A stretch of 36,728 nt of DNA, from the NCBI GenBank assembly GCA_022925895.1, contig JAKSYS010000631.1, forward strand, positions 1 to 36,728. The letters are read 5' to 3'. Shown piece after piece: positions 9,142-19,200 of the stretch. The notes beneath the pieces are model-generated. The model made no database searches and was not told where the DNA came from. It saw nothing but the letters and a program-made list of their open reading frames with translations. This DNA comes from Fragilaria crotonensis (Eukaryota; Bacillariophyta; Fragilariophyceae; Fragilariales; Fragilariaceae). A program made the position numbers and the translations under genes. Position 1 is the stretch's first letter. Each line of letters begins with the position of its first letter.

Positions 9142-10361
9142 CAGAGCCTTGGAATCAGTTGATCATGGCAAAAGGAGTGAACAACTTCGACGGTCAGCGT
9201 TGTGAGGTTTTTCACGCCAAATGCAATGATATCGTCCATAGCCATTGGGTACTTAATAAAGAGAGGAGGCATTGGGCGCTTCCCGCACCGAACACTATGA
9301 TTGGGATGAGAAAAGCTTCCACAAGTCCGAAACTCGTTGTTCCAATCCTGTATTGTGCGATGGTGAGTTGCCTGTTCCATGCCGAGTCGATTAAGTTGCT
9401 GGCAGGCCTCAGTGCAGCATTCTTCCCAAGTCCACACATTCATATTCACAATTGCAATTTGATACGCCAAGCAGAGAGTCATTGATCGACCTCGTATTGC
9501 AAAGATGTCATACCCAGAGCAGATGTTGTCAGGATCTCGACCCTCGATTACATTTCTCCATCCATTTTGATCTTGACTAACAGATTGCAGCAGTTTGATT
9601 CGAAGCATGAGACCTTTTCTCACATCATCCTGGGCGGGCAGTTCCAGTTTGATGCCAAAAAGATTGCTTGCATCTTGACTGTTCCAATAGAACATTTTTG
9701 GCGGTAGTATGACTGTCACCGGAGGCACATCCTCGTCAGCACATGTAACCGCAATCGGGTTCTGCTGCTCGTCTTCTATAGGAATATCAGGAGGACTCAC
9801 CAAAGTTTCAGAAATGGCATCAGTGTTGTGACGCTTGTTGTTGTTGTCAGCAGAAATGGAAATGAATCGTCGTTTTCGTTGTTCAGACTTAGAAACCAGA
9901 GCAGTGAAAATTTTGTCGTTGGTTACTGCTGAAGTGTTTGATCGGGTTGCTCTCATCCGTAGGACATCCTTTGCTCCAGCAAGTACATCTGCCTTCCATT
10001 TGTTATCAAGTGGTTTAGGATACGACACTTGTGCATTTTGTTTTGTGATGTAGTAGTACTTTTGTTTCTGGAAAGTCACGCGGAATACTCCCGTTGTGTT
10101 TGACCCGTCAAACCTTTCTATCAGAAGCCCATTAAATTCCGATTTGCTTCTTGCCATTGCACTATTGAAGCTTCTGACATTCAAGGTCAATGTTTCATCA
10201 ATCAGATTGGATGCTTTCAAGGCCTCAACCCATGTTTCCGCAGGTAGCCACTTATTCCAAAGTCTTGGCTGCAGTTTTTGATCGACTCGAATCTTCGTAA
10301 AGGCAGTGTTTATAATTGCCAAGATATTGATGGACGATCGATGACTATCGTCCTCACTCAT
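9141..10361 (-). CDS. First ORF of the transposon, unknown domain
   Basis: The first ATG is 10361, giving 406 residues and stopping at TGA 9143-9141. The N-terminal part (residues 1-140) is mixed alpha/beta with a VTFQKQKYYYITKQN segment. A Ser/Lys/Arg-rich linker (KRRFISISADNNNKRH) resembles a nuclear localisation signal. The last ~180 residues (ICSGYDIFAIRGRSM, WTWEECCTEACQQLNRLG) lead into a region rich in Cys/His and ending FCHDQLIPRL, which is continuous in character with the N-terminus of the transposase. I recognise no known domain. It may bind the element ends or be the front half of a single transposase made by frameshifting or reinitiation at the TGATG junction. Confidence 0.7.
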   Translation of the reverse strand: MSEDDSHRSSINILAIINTAFTKIRVDQKLQPRLWNKWLPAETWVEALKASNLIDETLTLNVRSFNSAMARSKSEFNGLLIERFDGSNTTGVFRVTFQKQKYYYITKQNAQVSYPKPLDNKWKADVLAGAKDVLRMRATRSNTSAVTNDKIFTALVSKSEQRKRRFISISADNNNKRHNTDAISETLVSPPDIPIEDEQQNPIAVTCADEDVPPVTVILPPKMFYWNSQDASNLFGIKLELPAQDDVRKGLMLRIKLLQSVSQDQNGWRNVIEGRDPDNICSGYDIFAIRGRSMTLCLAYQIAIVNMNVWTWEECCTEACQQLNRLGMEQATHHRTIQDWNNEFRTCGSFSHPNHSVRCGKRPMPPLFIKYPMAMDDIIAFGVKNLTTLTVEVVHSFCHDQLIPRL

Positions 10362-10535
10362 ACCTTTCAATCCCTTTTTAAATGACGAACGCAGCTTTCC
10401 TAACGAGGACGATAGTCTTCTTGTGTGTGATTGCTCAACAGCCGTTCAATCCCATGGTCAATGTGCTTGGTTGCAGCGTGATAAAAATTCGTTCTTGTGA
10501 CGTCATGCTCGAGAAAAACACTTAGAGGAACGTGG

Positions 10536-10583
10536 AAAATGTACTATGGCCTACCTGCCGATTCCGAATGGTGAAACCAGCCA
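10536..10583. repeat. Right terminal inverted repeat of the transposon
   Basis: Inverted partner of 6995-7042 with the outer 14 bp identical. It is followed by the TA target duplication at 10584-10585. Confidence 0.88.
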
Positions 10584-10798
10584 TATTGCCTTCAGTCAGA
10601 GAGTGACAAATGTGAGGCACAACACGTCAGAGGTTTCGATGTCTTCTACTGGCCTCTTAGTAGGAGATGCTATGTATGGTACAGTACTGTGCATCGTCTC
10701 CTTAAACTACCGTGCCACGCCCTACCGCTCGAGCGGTGGAGGACCTGTGTGGGAGAGGAAAAAACCAATAATTTTTGAATATGAGAGGTAGGAAAATC

Positions 10799-11140
10799 AT
10801 GCAATCGATTAAAACCACTCAAAATAGAGTTGTTTTGGTCTGGAAAAACCACGTTCCTACCGCGCATCGTAAATCTGAGATCGACTTCTGTGTATCAATA
10901 CAATACACTAGTAAAGATTGCCCGGTTGTAGATGTGTAAGAACTCAAGGAAGATATTCTTCATTCTGTTGATTATCCTGAGGAGACAACTTGTACTATTC
11001 GCATTGACCCGCCTTCCTTCCCTCCTAGTGATCATGCTGCTGTGATAGACAACAATGGCTGCTGTGTTGATTCTTCATTTCCTGTGCAGCAAGGTGAAAG
11101 TGAGTGGAAGCTTAGGAAAGTGGATGCTGCAAGCAACTAA
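10799..11140 (+). pseudogene. Coding-like remnant, unrecognised
   Basis: A 114-codon plus-strand frame from an ATG at 10799 to TAA 11140 reads smoothly (HRKSEIDFCVSIQYTSKDCPV, then CTIRIDPPSFPPSDHAAV and NNGCCVDSSFP). A single in-frame TAA at 10937-10939 interrupts it. Amino-acid content is protein-like, unlike the surrounding frames. A related NGCC(I/V) segment recurs at about 11434 in the next remnant, hinting at a common source. No family recognised; it could be a relic of a transposon-borne or duplicated host gene. Confidence 0.3.
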
Positions 11141-11397
11141 GCATCAGATGGGTCAGAACATGAAATTGTTGATTAAACATAGTAAGATTCGATGTATACC
11201 AGATCCAAGATATTGTGGCTCAAGTAAATGTGAAATTGCGTGCAAACAATCTCATTCAATGAACGAATGAGAAACGTTTATTCATGAGTTTTAAGGGTAG
11301 CTACATACTAGTACTACTTACTTCACTCTGGTACTAAAGGAATGTCCATTTCTCTGAATTCTGCCGGAGGCTTGTGATAATAAAAGTGTTAAGCACT

Positions 11398-11649
11398 TCT
11401 GAGGATTCTGGCACTTTTGTCGGACTTGTAGAGCACAATGGCTGCTGCATTAATGGGATTGAGGATCATACTTGATCGCCATGTCAAGTTATTTCTGTCC
11501 TAGGAGCACAACGCTCGTTGAGGTTTACCGAAAATGGATGACTTGAGAAACTTAACAAGCTACTATTCAATTTGCAAACCAAGTTGAATGTCATTGATGG
11601 TGTTGTGATTTCCCATCAAACCAGCACATACTGCAACTCAAATAAATAG
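11398..11649 (+). pseudogene. Second coding-like remnant with NGCC motif
   Basis: One plus-strand frame reads SEDSGTFVGLVEHNGCCING, then QVISVLGAQRSLRFTENG and LEKLNKLLFNLQTKLNV. It ends at TAG 11649, with two in-frame TGA codons at 11473-11475 and 11539-11541. The segment around the NGCC motif resembles that of the remnant 380 bp upstream. I take the pair as decayed copies of one unknown protein family; no function assigned. Confidence 0.28.
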
Positions 11650-14281
11650 GAGACACAATTGCAATCACATGCTGGATGAATGTTTATTTAATACTATGCT
11701 GTCTCAAAAATGATCTGACAATGTTGATCACTTAATATTATGCATGTGGCTTGATTTGATCATTCATGGCCACACAACTCCAAAATCAGCTGTATTGCAC
11801 ACTATTGATGTAAACAAGTCTTTGCAGCCTAGTAAATTGCTTCACAACTTCGTTTATTGGGACTCCCATTCCTTCCAAACAGCAAGAATGCTTTTGAAAT
11901 GCTTGTAAACAGCATCCAGGGTGTATCCAGAACCGATTGCACTGAACTATAAACATGACATTGCAGACAAGTCTAGCAAATCATGCTGACCACCTCCAGG
12001 GAGGCACTGAGATCAATGCAAGCACATTCCTGTTCAACAAGATGATAACATCTTCAAATGTCATCGCTGAGAGCCAACAGCTTCTCTTCTTGCCAGCCCC
12101 AAGGAAGCTCCTGATACCCTAGCTATGGTTAATACGGCTTCAATTAATGATGCATGGGATTGTAGAACTTGTCAGACACTTTTCCTTGAGCTTCCTCTTC
12201 GCCTTTTTTGAAAAAATGGTCATAGCCTAACATCCTATTCTCCATTGATACTGGGTTGGACAGACAAGAAAAACTCACAAAGGTTTACAACATCTTGTTC
12301 GAGAGAGATGAGACATGAGACCATGGAATGTGACGAGAATTCCTCACTTGGATATTCATCAAGACACTGGATTCAAGATAGCACATTCAGAGCAGGTGAA
12401 CGTTTCAATGCATGATGGGGTGATTTCTTTACCTCTGCATGGGTACATTCCACTTACGGAGGGGAACATTACGACGACCATCTTCCATGCTCCAAGTCTA
12501 TTCGCCGTGTGCAATAGTGACCCTTTCTTAATGAAGGTCGCTCTTGATCTATTCCGAGCCACTTCGTCTTGTTGCTCTGCCACGATGGTTGGCCTGTCAG
12601 CTTGCTATGATCCAAGACATCAACCCAGTTGCATTAGCGAGGTCGGACGTAGGATAACTTCCAAAATGTGATTCATATTACAACTATCGCCATGCCTTTG
12701 AAGGTGAGCAACAGACGGCTCATCCAATAACTCTCCCGCTTTCATCGTCGACAAGAAAGTTTTGAGGAATGCCAACCACTTCACTTCCATTATGCGGCAA
12801 TCTGGAAGAAGTATGCTCCTGGATTGTGGATATGATACTCCTACCGACAATTGCGTCCAAGCAAGGGTGCACTTGAACATCTACCCCACTGATGCGTCCA
12901 TTCGCCACTGCTTTACAAAGTATTTCACTACGTTGGATTTCCTGTTGAATACAGAGGAAACAGTTGCGATAAAGGCCAGGCTCTACCATTTAACCAGTCG
13001 CCATCGCGTATTCCAACCCAGTCGAACTCACCACATTGCACCATGGGCTATTGGACGATATTCCCAGAACGGGATGTCTTGACCGAGATTCAAGCTGCTC
13101 TTCGCGTGTTTTACCGGGTGATCGACTCAAGTATGCGGCTAGTAGTGATCAAGACAATAAGAAACCGTACAGCACTTCCGCTTATGGAACAATTGAACGA
13201 GGATGCAGATCGCATCGCAGAAGAATATCTTGTCCTCCTCTACCCTCAGATGCCGTTGGGTACTATTGTCTCGGAACACGAGAGCTCATCTTGTATTTGG
13301 TGACGCGACTGTCACATCGAAATACGACGAGGCCATTAAAGGACGTATCCAAACCAACAATACCCACCGGATAGGTGGCAAGTCGATTTGATCCAGATGA
13401 TATCGGATCAGTGGCACTGTGGCACACCTTAACGCTTGCTCAGAAATCAAGATGTTCACGGAAAGGATGCCCATAGTCGCCAGCAAGCGGAAAAATAAAA
13501 AAGTCAGATGGCAATGACATCGCAGTTACTTGCAACGACAGATGATCTGGAGCCAAGAGCACAATCACTATGGCAACAACATCCCCGGAATCACACGAGA
13601 GATATCCACCGAGTGTCACGAAGAATTGGTCGCTACCAGGGGCAGGTAGTGGGTCATGGGCATGGGCAGAAGATGCACTCCACAACTTCAGTACTTCGTA
13701 CTTTGTACATACTTCCTATCATAAAACAAATGCAAATTTCATCCGCATAGTATGCCGGGCCCTCCCCCGCCGTGGGTGCTGACAACAGTACAAGTACGGG
13801 GCCTACCCCAGTAGCGAAGAGACAGAACGAAAGTAACAGTGCATGCACGATGACGCGACTTGACTCGAGAGGAGAACCGGATAGGCAGAGCAACACGGGC
13901 TGGGCACGGAGCGGTAATTCTCAAACGAAGATTTCGTCTCGTGGCTTCTACATACAATTAATACCAAGTATGGTACACTACCAGAGACACCTTTCAGCAG
14001 CGACAACAGCCGCGGAAAACAGGTTGACGTGGGCTGACGCGGTGCGTACAACGTCAGTGCCACGGAGCGAATCCAAACTAAAGCTGTTTCAAGATCATTA
14101 TCTCGAATCAATCCAGTGAACTATGCGAGGTTCGATTGACTCTCCTTCGTTTCTCAATGGTAACGTATACCTTTCTGACCTGCAGTAAAGTACTGGGCTG
14201 AAGGCCGAACCAGCACGTCGAAGCTATCGTTCTTTTAACACACATACTACTGTTCCCAGTACTGTAGCGCGCCGTTCTGAT
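11650..14281. other. Gene-poor stretch
   Basis: I see no convincing gene in these 2.6 kb. Frames at 12315-12671, 12720-12989 and 13043-13303 are 86-118 codons long but lack recognisable motifs, overlap each other on both strands and show no splice-compatible continuation. The composition is AT-rich to about 12.3 kb and more balanced after that. It may include unrecognised old transposon sequence. The last 200 bp presumably carry the promoter of the following fusion gene. Confidence 0.45.
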
Positions 14282-16201
14282 ATGGTGAGCCTTGCATTCA
14301 GACCATGTCAACCAAAGGCAACGGCCGTCATTCTGTTGTCATTCTTCACATATAGATTAGGCTACCTTGTTGGTCGCTTACAAGGTAATGCACCAATTGT
14401 TACTGTGCCCGTTAGTACCATGCTCCGTTGTGACAGCGGAAAGTTGGCGGGTGACGATCCCATCAACGCTAGCGTTCCTGGTCAAGAATATGGAAATGGA
14501 TGGCATTCGATAGAAGTTTTCTATGGAAGGTCGGATCATTTGGAAGATTCTCTTCCTAAGGACGCTGAGTGGTTTTCACAAGTTCGCCAAGACGAAATTG
14601 TCGCTAAGTTACTTAATGGAAAGAGAAACGGATTCTTTGTCGACTTGGCGGCAAGTGACGCGACGGTTCTTTCGAACACCTACAGTTTGGAAAGGAAATT
14701 TGGCTGGACTGGCTTGTGTATTGAACCAAATCCCATCTATTGGGCAAATCATTCGTACAGAGACTGTCAGTTGGTTGCTGCAGTCGTTGGCAAGGAGAGG
14801 ATGGCAGAAGTTCGTTTTCGATTTAATGATGAAGTTTTGGGAGGAATTGCCGCCGACGGTTTTGACAGTGGAGAACAGGGCAAAGAGCAATCCGATCGAA
14901 AATATACCGTCACACTCAAGGAGATTCTCCAGCGATTCAACGCTCCCAAACATATAGACTATCTTTCGTTGGATGGTGAGGGGGCAGAATCCTACGTTCT
15001 CTATCAATTTCCGTTCACCGACTACAGGGCCTCGTTAATGACGATTGAGAGGCCAACGGATCATTTAAAAGCACTGCTCGGTCGGAACGGCTACAAAGTC
15101 CTCAAATTGCTGAGTTCGTGGGGTGAGACATTGTGGGCGCACGAATCGATGATAGACTCGTTGGATCTGCTTAGCCTTGCCGAGTTCACGAGCACTCAAT
15201 CACCCACACCGAATCCCACTCAACCACCCACATCGAATCCCGCTGGGGGGACACACCAACTACGGTATAATTGGGAATCTCTTCCTCCACAGTCGGAAGT
15301 TGCGAAACGGCTTCGAGATTTACAAAGCAATTGTTCTTTGGCGGTCGGAGCATACTCATGGCGAGGTGAATTCAGTGGGATGGGATCTGACATACATGCG
15401 TGGTCGAATCAGTTGTGGGTGGCCATGTTGGAATCCTACAGACTGAAAGCTCCATATCCATGGTTATGGACGGATGAACACGTTTGTGGAATGAATTCAT
15501 CGTGGTTATGCTATTTTCCCGCGTCGGTATCAACTTGCCCCGATGAAATCGTCCTGCCTCAGTTAGAACCTGCAAATGATTGTGGCGCACCCCACAAAGA
15601 CGCCGAAGGCGCTGCTTTAACAGATTTTCGTGCGAGCGCAACGGAGTTTCTCTTTTCGTCTGTTTCTGAAGTTGTCATTCGGGAAGCCGAACGGCAGCTT
15701 CAAGCTGTCTTTGGGGATAAGGGAGTGCCGCTAAATCTCATCACGGTGCACATGAGATGGGGAGACAAGGTTGAAGAGGGGGCTGCAACAGTGGTTTCGG
15801 ATTTCATCACCGCTGTCGAGACCATAGTAAAGGAAAAGGATCTTGACTCCGTTCGCATTTTGCTGTGCACCGAAGATCCAATTGCCGTGGAACAGTTTCG
15901 TGCCGCTGCACACCCATCGTGGAAGATATACATGGACCACTTCTACACGGAGTATCTCCCCTTTCGAATGAACCACACGGTTGTCTACAACGGTCATTCC
16001 TATATCGCGGCGGATCTGAAGGGGAAGCCTGGACTGTGGGCACTAGGTTCTTTATTGGTTGCCATGGAAGCTAATTACTTCGTTCTGACCACCATTTCCA
16101 ATTGGTCTCGTCTGATGAATGAGCTACGAAAAAATGTTGTCAATCCTCGATGTGGCAACTGTACTCACATGATCGACCTTCAAGGAGGAGGCGAGTGCTG
16201 A
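14282..16201 (+). CDS. Membrane-anchored FkbM methyltransferase / fucosyltransferase-like fusion
   Basis: Intact 639-residue single-exon gene. Residues 13-33 form one membrane span near the N-terminus, giving a type II Golgi-like topology. Residues ~95-290 are an FkbM-type methyltransferase (Methyltransf_21): NGFFVDLAASDATVLSNTY, GWTGLCIEPNP (acidic residue binding the cofactor ribose) and IDYLSLDGEGAE. A Pro/Thr linker at 304-322 contains a 24-bp tandem duplication. Residues ~325-639 resemble the alpha-1,6-fucosyltransferase (GT23/FUT8, NodZ) superfamily. The motif VHMRWGDK (489-496) corresponds to HVRRTDK, with only the first of the two key arginines kept, and WALGSLLVAMEANYFVLTTISNWSRLMNELRKN matches the C-terminal SxxxR motif. 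The likely job is to build and methylate a glycan in the secretory pathway; substrate and sugar donor are unknown. The methyltransferase half is more certain than the transferase half. Confidence 0.78.
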   Translation: MVSLAFRPCQPKATAVILLSFFTYRLGYLVGRLQGNAPIVTVPVSTMLRCDSGKLAGDDPINASVPGQEYGNGWHSIEVFYGRSDHLEDSLPKDAEWFSQVRQDEIVAKLLNGKRNGFFVDLAASDATVLSNTYSLERKFGWTGLCIEPNPIYWANHSYRDCQLVAAVVGKERMAEVRFRFNDEVLGGIAADGFDSGEQGKEQSDRKYTVTLKEILQRFNAPKHIDYLSLDGEGAESYVLYQFPFTDYRASLMTIERPTDHLKALLGRNGYKVLKLLSSWGETLWAHESMIDSLDLLSLAEFTSTQSPTPNPTQPPTSNPAGGTHQLRYNWESLPPQSEVAKRLRDLQSNCSLAVGAYSWRGEFSGMGSDIHAWSNQLWVAMLESYRLKAPYPWLWTDEHVCGMNSSWLCYFPASVSTCPDEIVLPQLEPANDCGAPHKDAEGAALTDFRASATEFLFSSVSEVVIREAERQLQAVFGDKGVPLNLITVHMRWGDKVEEGAATVVSDFITAVETIVKEKDLDSVRILLCTEDPIAVEQFRAAAHPSWKIYMDHFYTEYLPFRMNHTVVYNGHSYIAADLKGKPGLWALGSLLVAMEANYFVLTTISNWSRLMNELRKNVVNPRCGNCTHMIDLQGGGEC

Positions 16202-16598
16202 AGCAGTGATATGGTAGCAGCATTTACTATTTACTGCAGTTGCGAGCGACTCGGAGGCGTATTTACGTATTTACACGTATTCACAATGTTTACCGTCGCC
16301 AGTAGTAGCGAACGCAGTACAGTCGACGTCAAAATGCATCAGTTTTCATGTTCATGTATGTCATATGTCATACAGTATGTCATATGCCATACGCTATATG
16401 GCACATTTCAAGCCACTAGCTATGTCGATATCATACGCACGTGTTATTAGGAACACCACGTACTACGATGTCGTACAGTCGTACTACACCACCGTCAGCT
16501 GCAGAGAAGGCGGACGGTTGACGCCAGACGCACGAAGCCCCCGCCGTCACTCAGATCAGCATGCATAAGCGATGGAGGAAAGCATACACCTACTACTA
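16202..16598. other. Spacer with short imperfect repeats
   Basis: No gene. The stretch 16355-16405 is made of overlapping CATATGTCATA / CATATGCCATA units around a CATATG core. It separates the fusion gene from a small inverted-repeat element. Confidence 0.5.
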
Positions 16599-17123
16599 AA
16601 AGCATCTCCACTGGAGGAGCTATTTTTCAGTTTAGTGTTGAATTGCTACAAGTATGCCCAAAAAAGTACCACCCATTGGGCCTTAATGCTATAATTTAGC
16701 TGTTCAACAATGAGAAACACTATTCACGAAGCTATAGATGGTCCAAAATCAATGATTTCACCTTCGTCGCTCAGGTTGTCCTATTTGATCAGTTCTTGGA
16801 CTCAAGCCCTTGATCACGGGTTCGATGCATTTGTAGCGTGATTGACATTTGGTGCGCCATACTTTGCACTCGGCGCATCAGCATTTGACAATCGCAAAAT
16901 GACAACCAACACGAACATTGCATTGGAAGACAATCTTGTTGATGTCATTGACAGTATTTTTATGGCGCGCGGTTCCGCTCCTGTTTTTCAACGCAATAAT
17001 AGCACCTCCGGTGGCAAATGGACGTATCCGAAATGTCCAAAATAGGTTGCTAAAGACGCTAAGCTAGCTACTACTGAAGAAATAGCTAGCGTTCAATAAA
17101 TAGCTCCTCCGATGGGATGCTCT
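16599..17123. mobile_element. Non-autonomous inverted-repeat element (MITE), 525 bp
   Basis: The left end reads AAAGCATCTCCACTGGAGG and continues AGCTATTT. The inverted right end reads AGAGCATCCCATCGGAGG and continues AGCTATTT. This makes a ~26-bp inverted repeat with three substitutions and one gap. TA flanks both sides (16597-16598 and 17124-17125), consistent with a Tc1/mariner-type duplication. A PIF/Harbinger-type 3-bp site (CTA versus TTA) would need one mutation. There is no transposase inside; a 67-codon frame at 16842-17045 is unremarkable. Confidence 0.75.
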
Positions 17124-18285
17124 TAGGTATGTCTCTGAATAGGGTTTCTAACCTAGTATATGGCAACGTAGTTGTGTGATGATCACACTTATCAAAAGAA
17201 TTAAGACATGGATCAGCAGTAGTTGCAATCATCTTCTTGGAACCAAAATGCAGCTAAACATTTGCAAAGTGCAATCATGAGTGTCAGAAGGCCAGCATCT
17301 CAGATTTGATTTTGTCCTACCAACAGTTGAGAACAAAACCTCCGAGACTTCTCGAAATACAGAAACCACGGACATATTGCTGGCTGGGTGTACAAGAATA
17401 TTGTTTTATCTGACAACTAGTCCGAGTAGCATGCATGATTCACCAGAGTGGCACGCCATGCGTGATGATGAATGCAGACTGTAGACTTTGCTCAATTAGA
17501 CGATGGCATAGAAGCAACGATGAAATACAATGCACTGACAAGTTGAAAAAACCAATGCAATATATCTGCTGGCTTATCATGACCCACCCACATGGTTCTG
17601 AGCAGTTGAATGTTTGTTGGCATCAACAATGCAGCTCCATACATTCTTGCATCCACTTATACTTGTGAATTGCTGTGCATCCTGCTAAGGATAGCAGAAA
17701 CCAGCACCCCAAGGTAATGCTGATATTCAGTACTAGTACTAGCTAGAGTAGCTTTGTTTTGCGATGGAGCAATGCATCTATTCAATGAGTGCTCCAATTT
17801 TGGTGCCGATAACCAACCAAACGGCTGATCATTGATGAACGGCAATGCATAGGCACAACGAATGCTAATGCCATCATCAACTCTGAAGGATTGTGCAGGT
17901 ACCCAATTGACGTCCATTTGAATTTAGTCTACACTGTTCATGTACAAGCAACCCGGAAAAGCCAAGCTTTTGTTTTGTTGAACCATCAACCATCAGAGTG
18001 GGTGCGTACGCAGCCAGTTTCGAGTTTCGAGTACGAAAGTTGGGGCTCCACTTTCACTTTTTAAGGTTTTGTCGAATACATTACGGTATGCATATCATAA
18101 GGAAGGAGGGCGTGATTGCGGGTTGTGGGTACACGTGTACTACAGCAATGCACTTGATTTTTCACCCACCCATTCGTGCCTTCTCGTACCGCCCGAGGAC
18201 ACGTCTGAGGTTGAGGTGCAATTCATCATTTCTGGATGCTGAACGAAAACAGAACTACAAGGTTTGCCCCGCGCAACGCGTATGC
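17124..18285. other. Gene-poor stretch
   Basis: No supported gene. Plus-strand frames at 17281-17484 and 17435-17668 and a minus-strand frame at 17657-17917 are short and motif-free. A GTACTAGTACTAG palindromic cluster lies at 17735-17748. Confidence 0.45.
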
Positions 18286-18293
18286 CGTATGGG

Positions 18294-18655
18294 CAGGGGT
18301 GCTAAATTTAGGCGATCTGGCCAAAGCGCCTACCAGCGCCTAAAAAAGTTTAATTTAGGCGCTTTGTCGAAGTCTAATTTAGGCGCTGGGGTTAGGGGTT
18401 AGGGTTACGGTACAGTGCCCTATGCCAGTACTACTCGGAGTACAAACAAGACACAACAAGCAAGCCCACAGCCCACAGTAGTTCCTTATTGTGCTACTGG
18501 TACTGGCTACTGGTTATAGTACTAGTGTCTACTGTATATAAAAATATATTCAGCATATATACCTTTATCTTCGTTTAATTTAGGCGCTTTGCCGAAGTCC
18601 AATTTAGGCGATTATGCTCGTAACGGTAGGCGCGCGCCTAAATTTAGCACCCCTG
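18294..18655. mobile_element. hAT-type MITE (362 bp) with 8-bp target duplication
   Basis: The ends are CAGGGGTGCTAAATTTAGGC and its perfect complement, with a further G/C match inward, 21 bp in all. The element is flanked by the identical octamer CGTATGGG at 18286-18293 and 18656-18663. An 8-bp duplication plus CAGGGGTG-type ends is diagnostic of the hAT superfamily. Inside, a ~35-bp direct repeat based on TAATTTAGGCGCTTTG occurs near both ends (about 18350 and 18576), suggesting subterminal transposase-binding repeats. The motif GGGGTTAGGGGTTAGGGTTA (18388-18406 region) resembles telomeric sequence. No coding capacity. Confidence 0.93.
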
Positions 18656-19200
18656 CGTATGGGACATTCTTGCGCAAGCGTCAATGACGTGTCGGACGAA
18701 ATTCCTTGAAACGGTTCAGAATTTTCGATCTCGTTTCCTCGACCTATCGCACCACATGATCCTGACTCATGTAACGCATCATGTCCGGTACTCCAGTTAC
18801 GGTAAGGTGCGGCTACATAGACAGGTCAAGGCTGTTGAATCGGGTTAATTTTTTCGTTAGTGCACCTTGATTGCCAAGTACTAGTACTCGGAGTACACTT
18901 TTCAAAGGCATAGTATGATACAAGGATAAGTACATCGGGGCGACGAAATGTTTTTTAAATATAACTTATTTATTCATACATGTATATGTATTTTGATTAA
19001 AATGTGATAGTATCGTTTTCGTACGACTCCACAATTTTAGTACAAGTACTGCGCGCTTTCCACTTCATGTCTTTCTATACTGCATCGACGGAACGACATC
19101 TGCTCTCGCAATGTCATACCACTCTCAGCACAGGCAGAACCGTAAAGCAGTCCTTGATTGAAGGAATATGCATCTTTGAGCTCCATATAACGGCTTAAAA
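18656..19200. other. Spacer, no gene seen
   Basis: AT-rich spacer after the hAT element. It includes the palindrome cluster AGTACTAGTACTCGGAGTAC near 18879-18898 and an A/T-rich segment at 18955-19005. No protein-like frame. Confidence 0.45.

Larger units (their letters stand above)
6995..10583 (-). mobile_element. Complete IS630/Tc1-mariner-like DNA transposon (3589 bp)
   Basis: Both ends carry the inverted repeat TGGCTGGTTTCACC (6995-7008; complement at 10570-10583). The repeat extends with mismatches to about 48 bp, including a shared AGGTAG block and a CAT-GTAC block. TA dinucleotides flank both ends (6993-6994 and 10584-10585), the target duplication expected for the Tc1/mariner/IS630 superfamily. 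The interior holds two long minus-strand frames (an unassigned first ORF and a DDE transposase) covering 90% of the element. Both frames are undamaged, so the insertion looks young and possibly autonomous. The transcription direction runs toward the small plastid protein gene, whose start codon is 150 bp beyond the left end. Confidence 0.93.

Noticed and set aside
12315..13391. Several 60-118-codon frames on both strands, considered as retrotransposon remnants
   Set aside because: No recognisable reverse transcriptase, integrase or protease motif and no long terminal repeats.
18388..18406. Telomeric repeat indicating a chromosome end
   Set aside because: Only about three irregular units, inside a hAT MITE and flanked by ordinary sequence.
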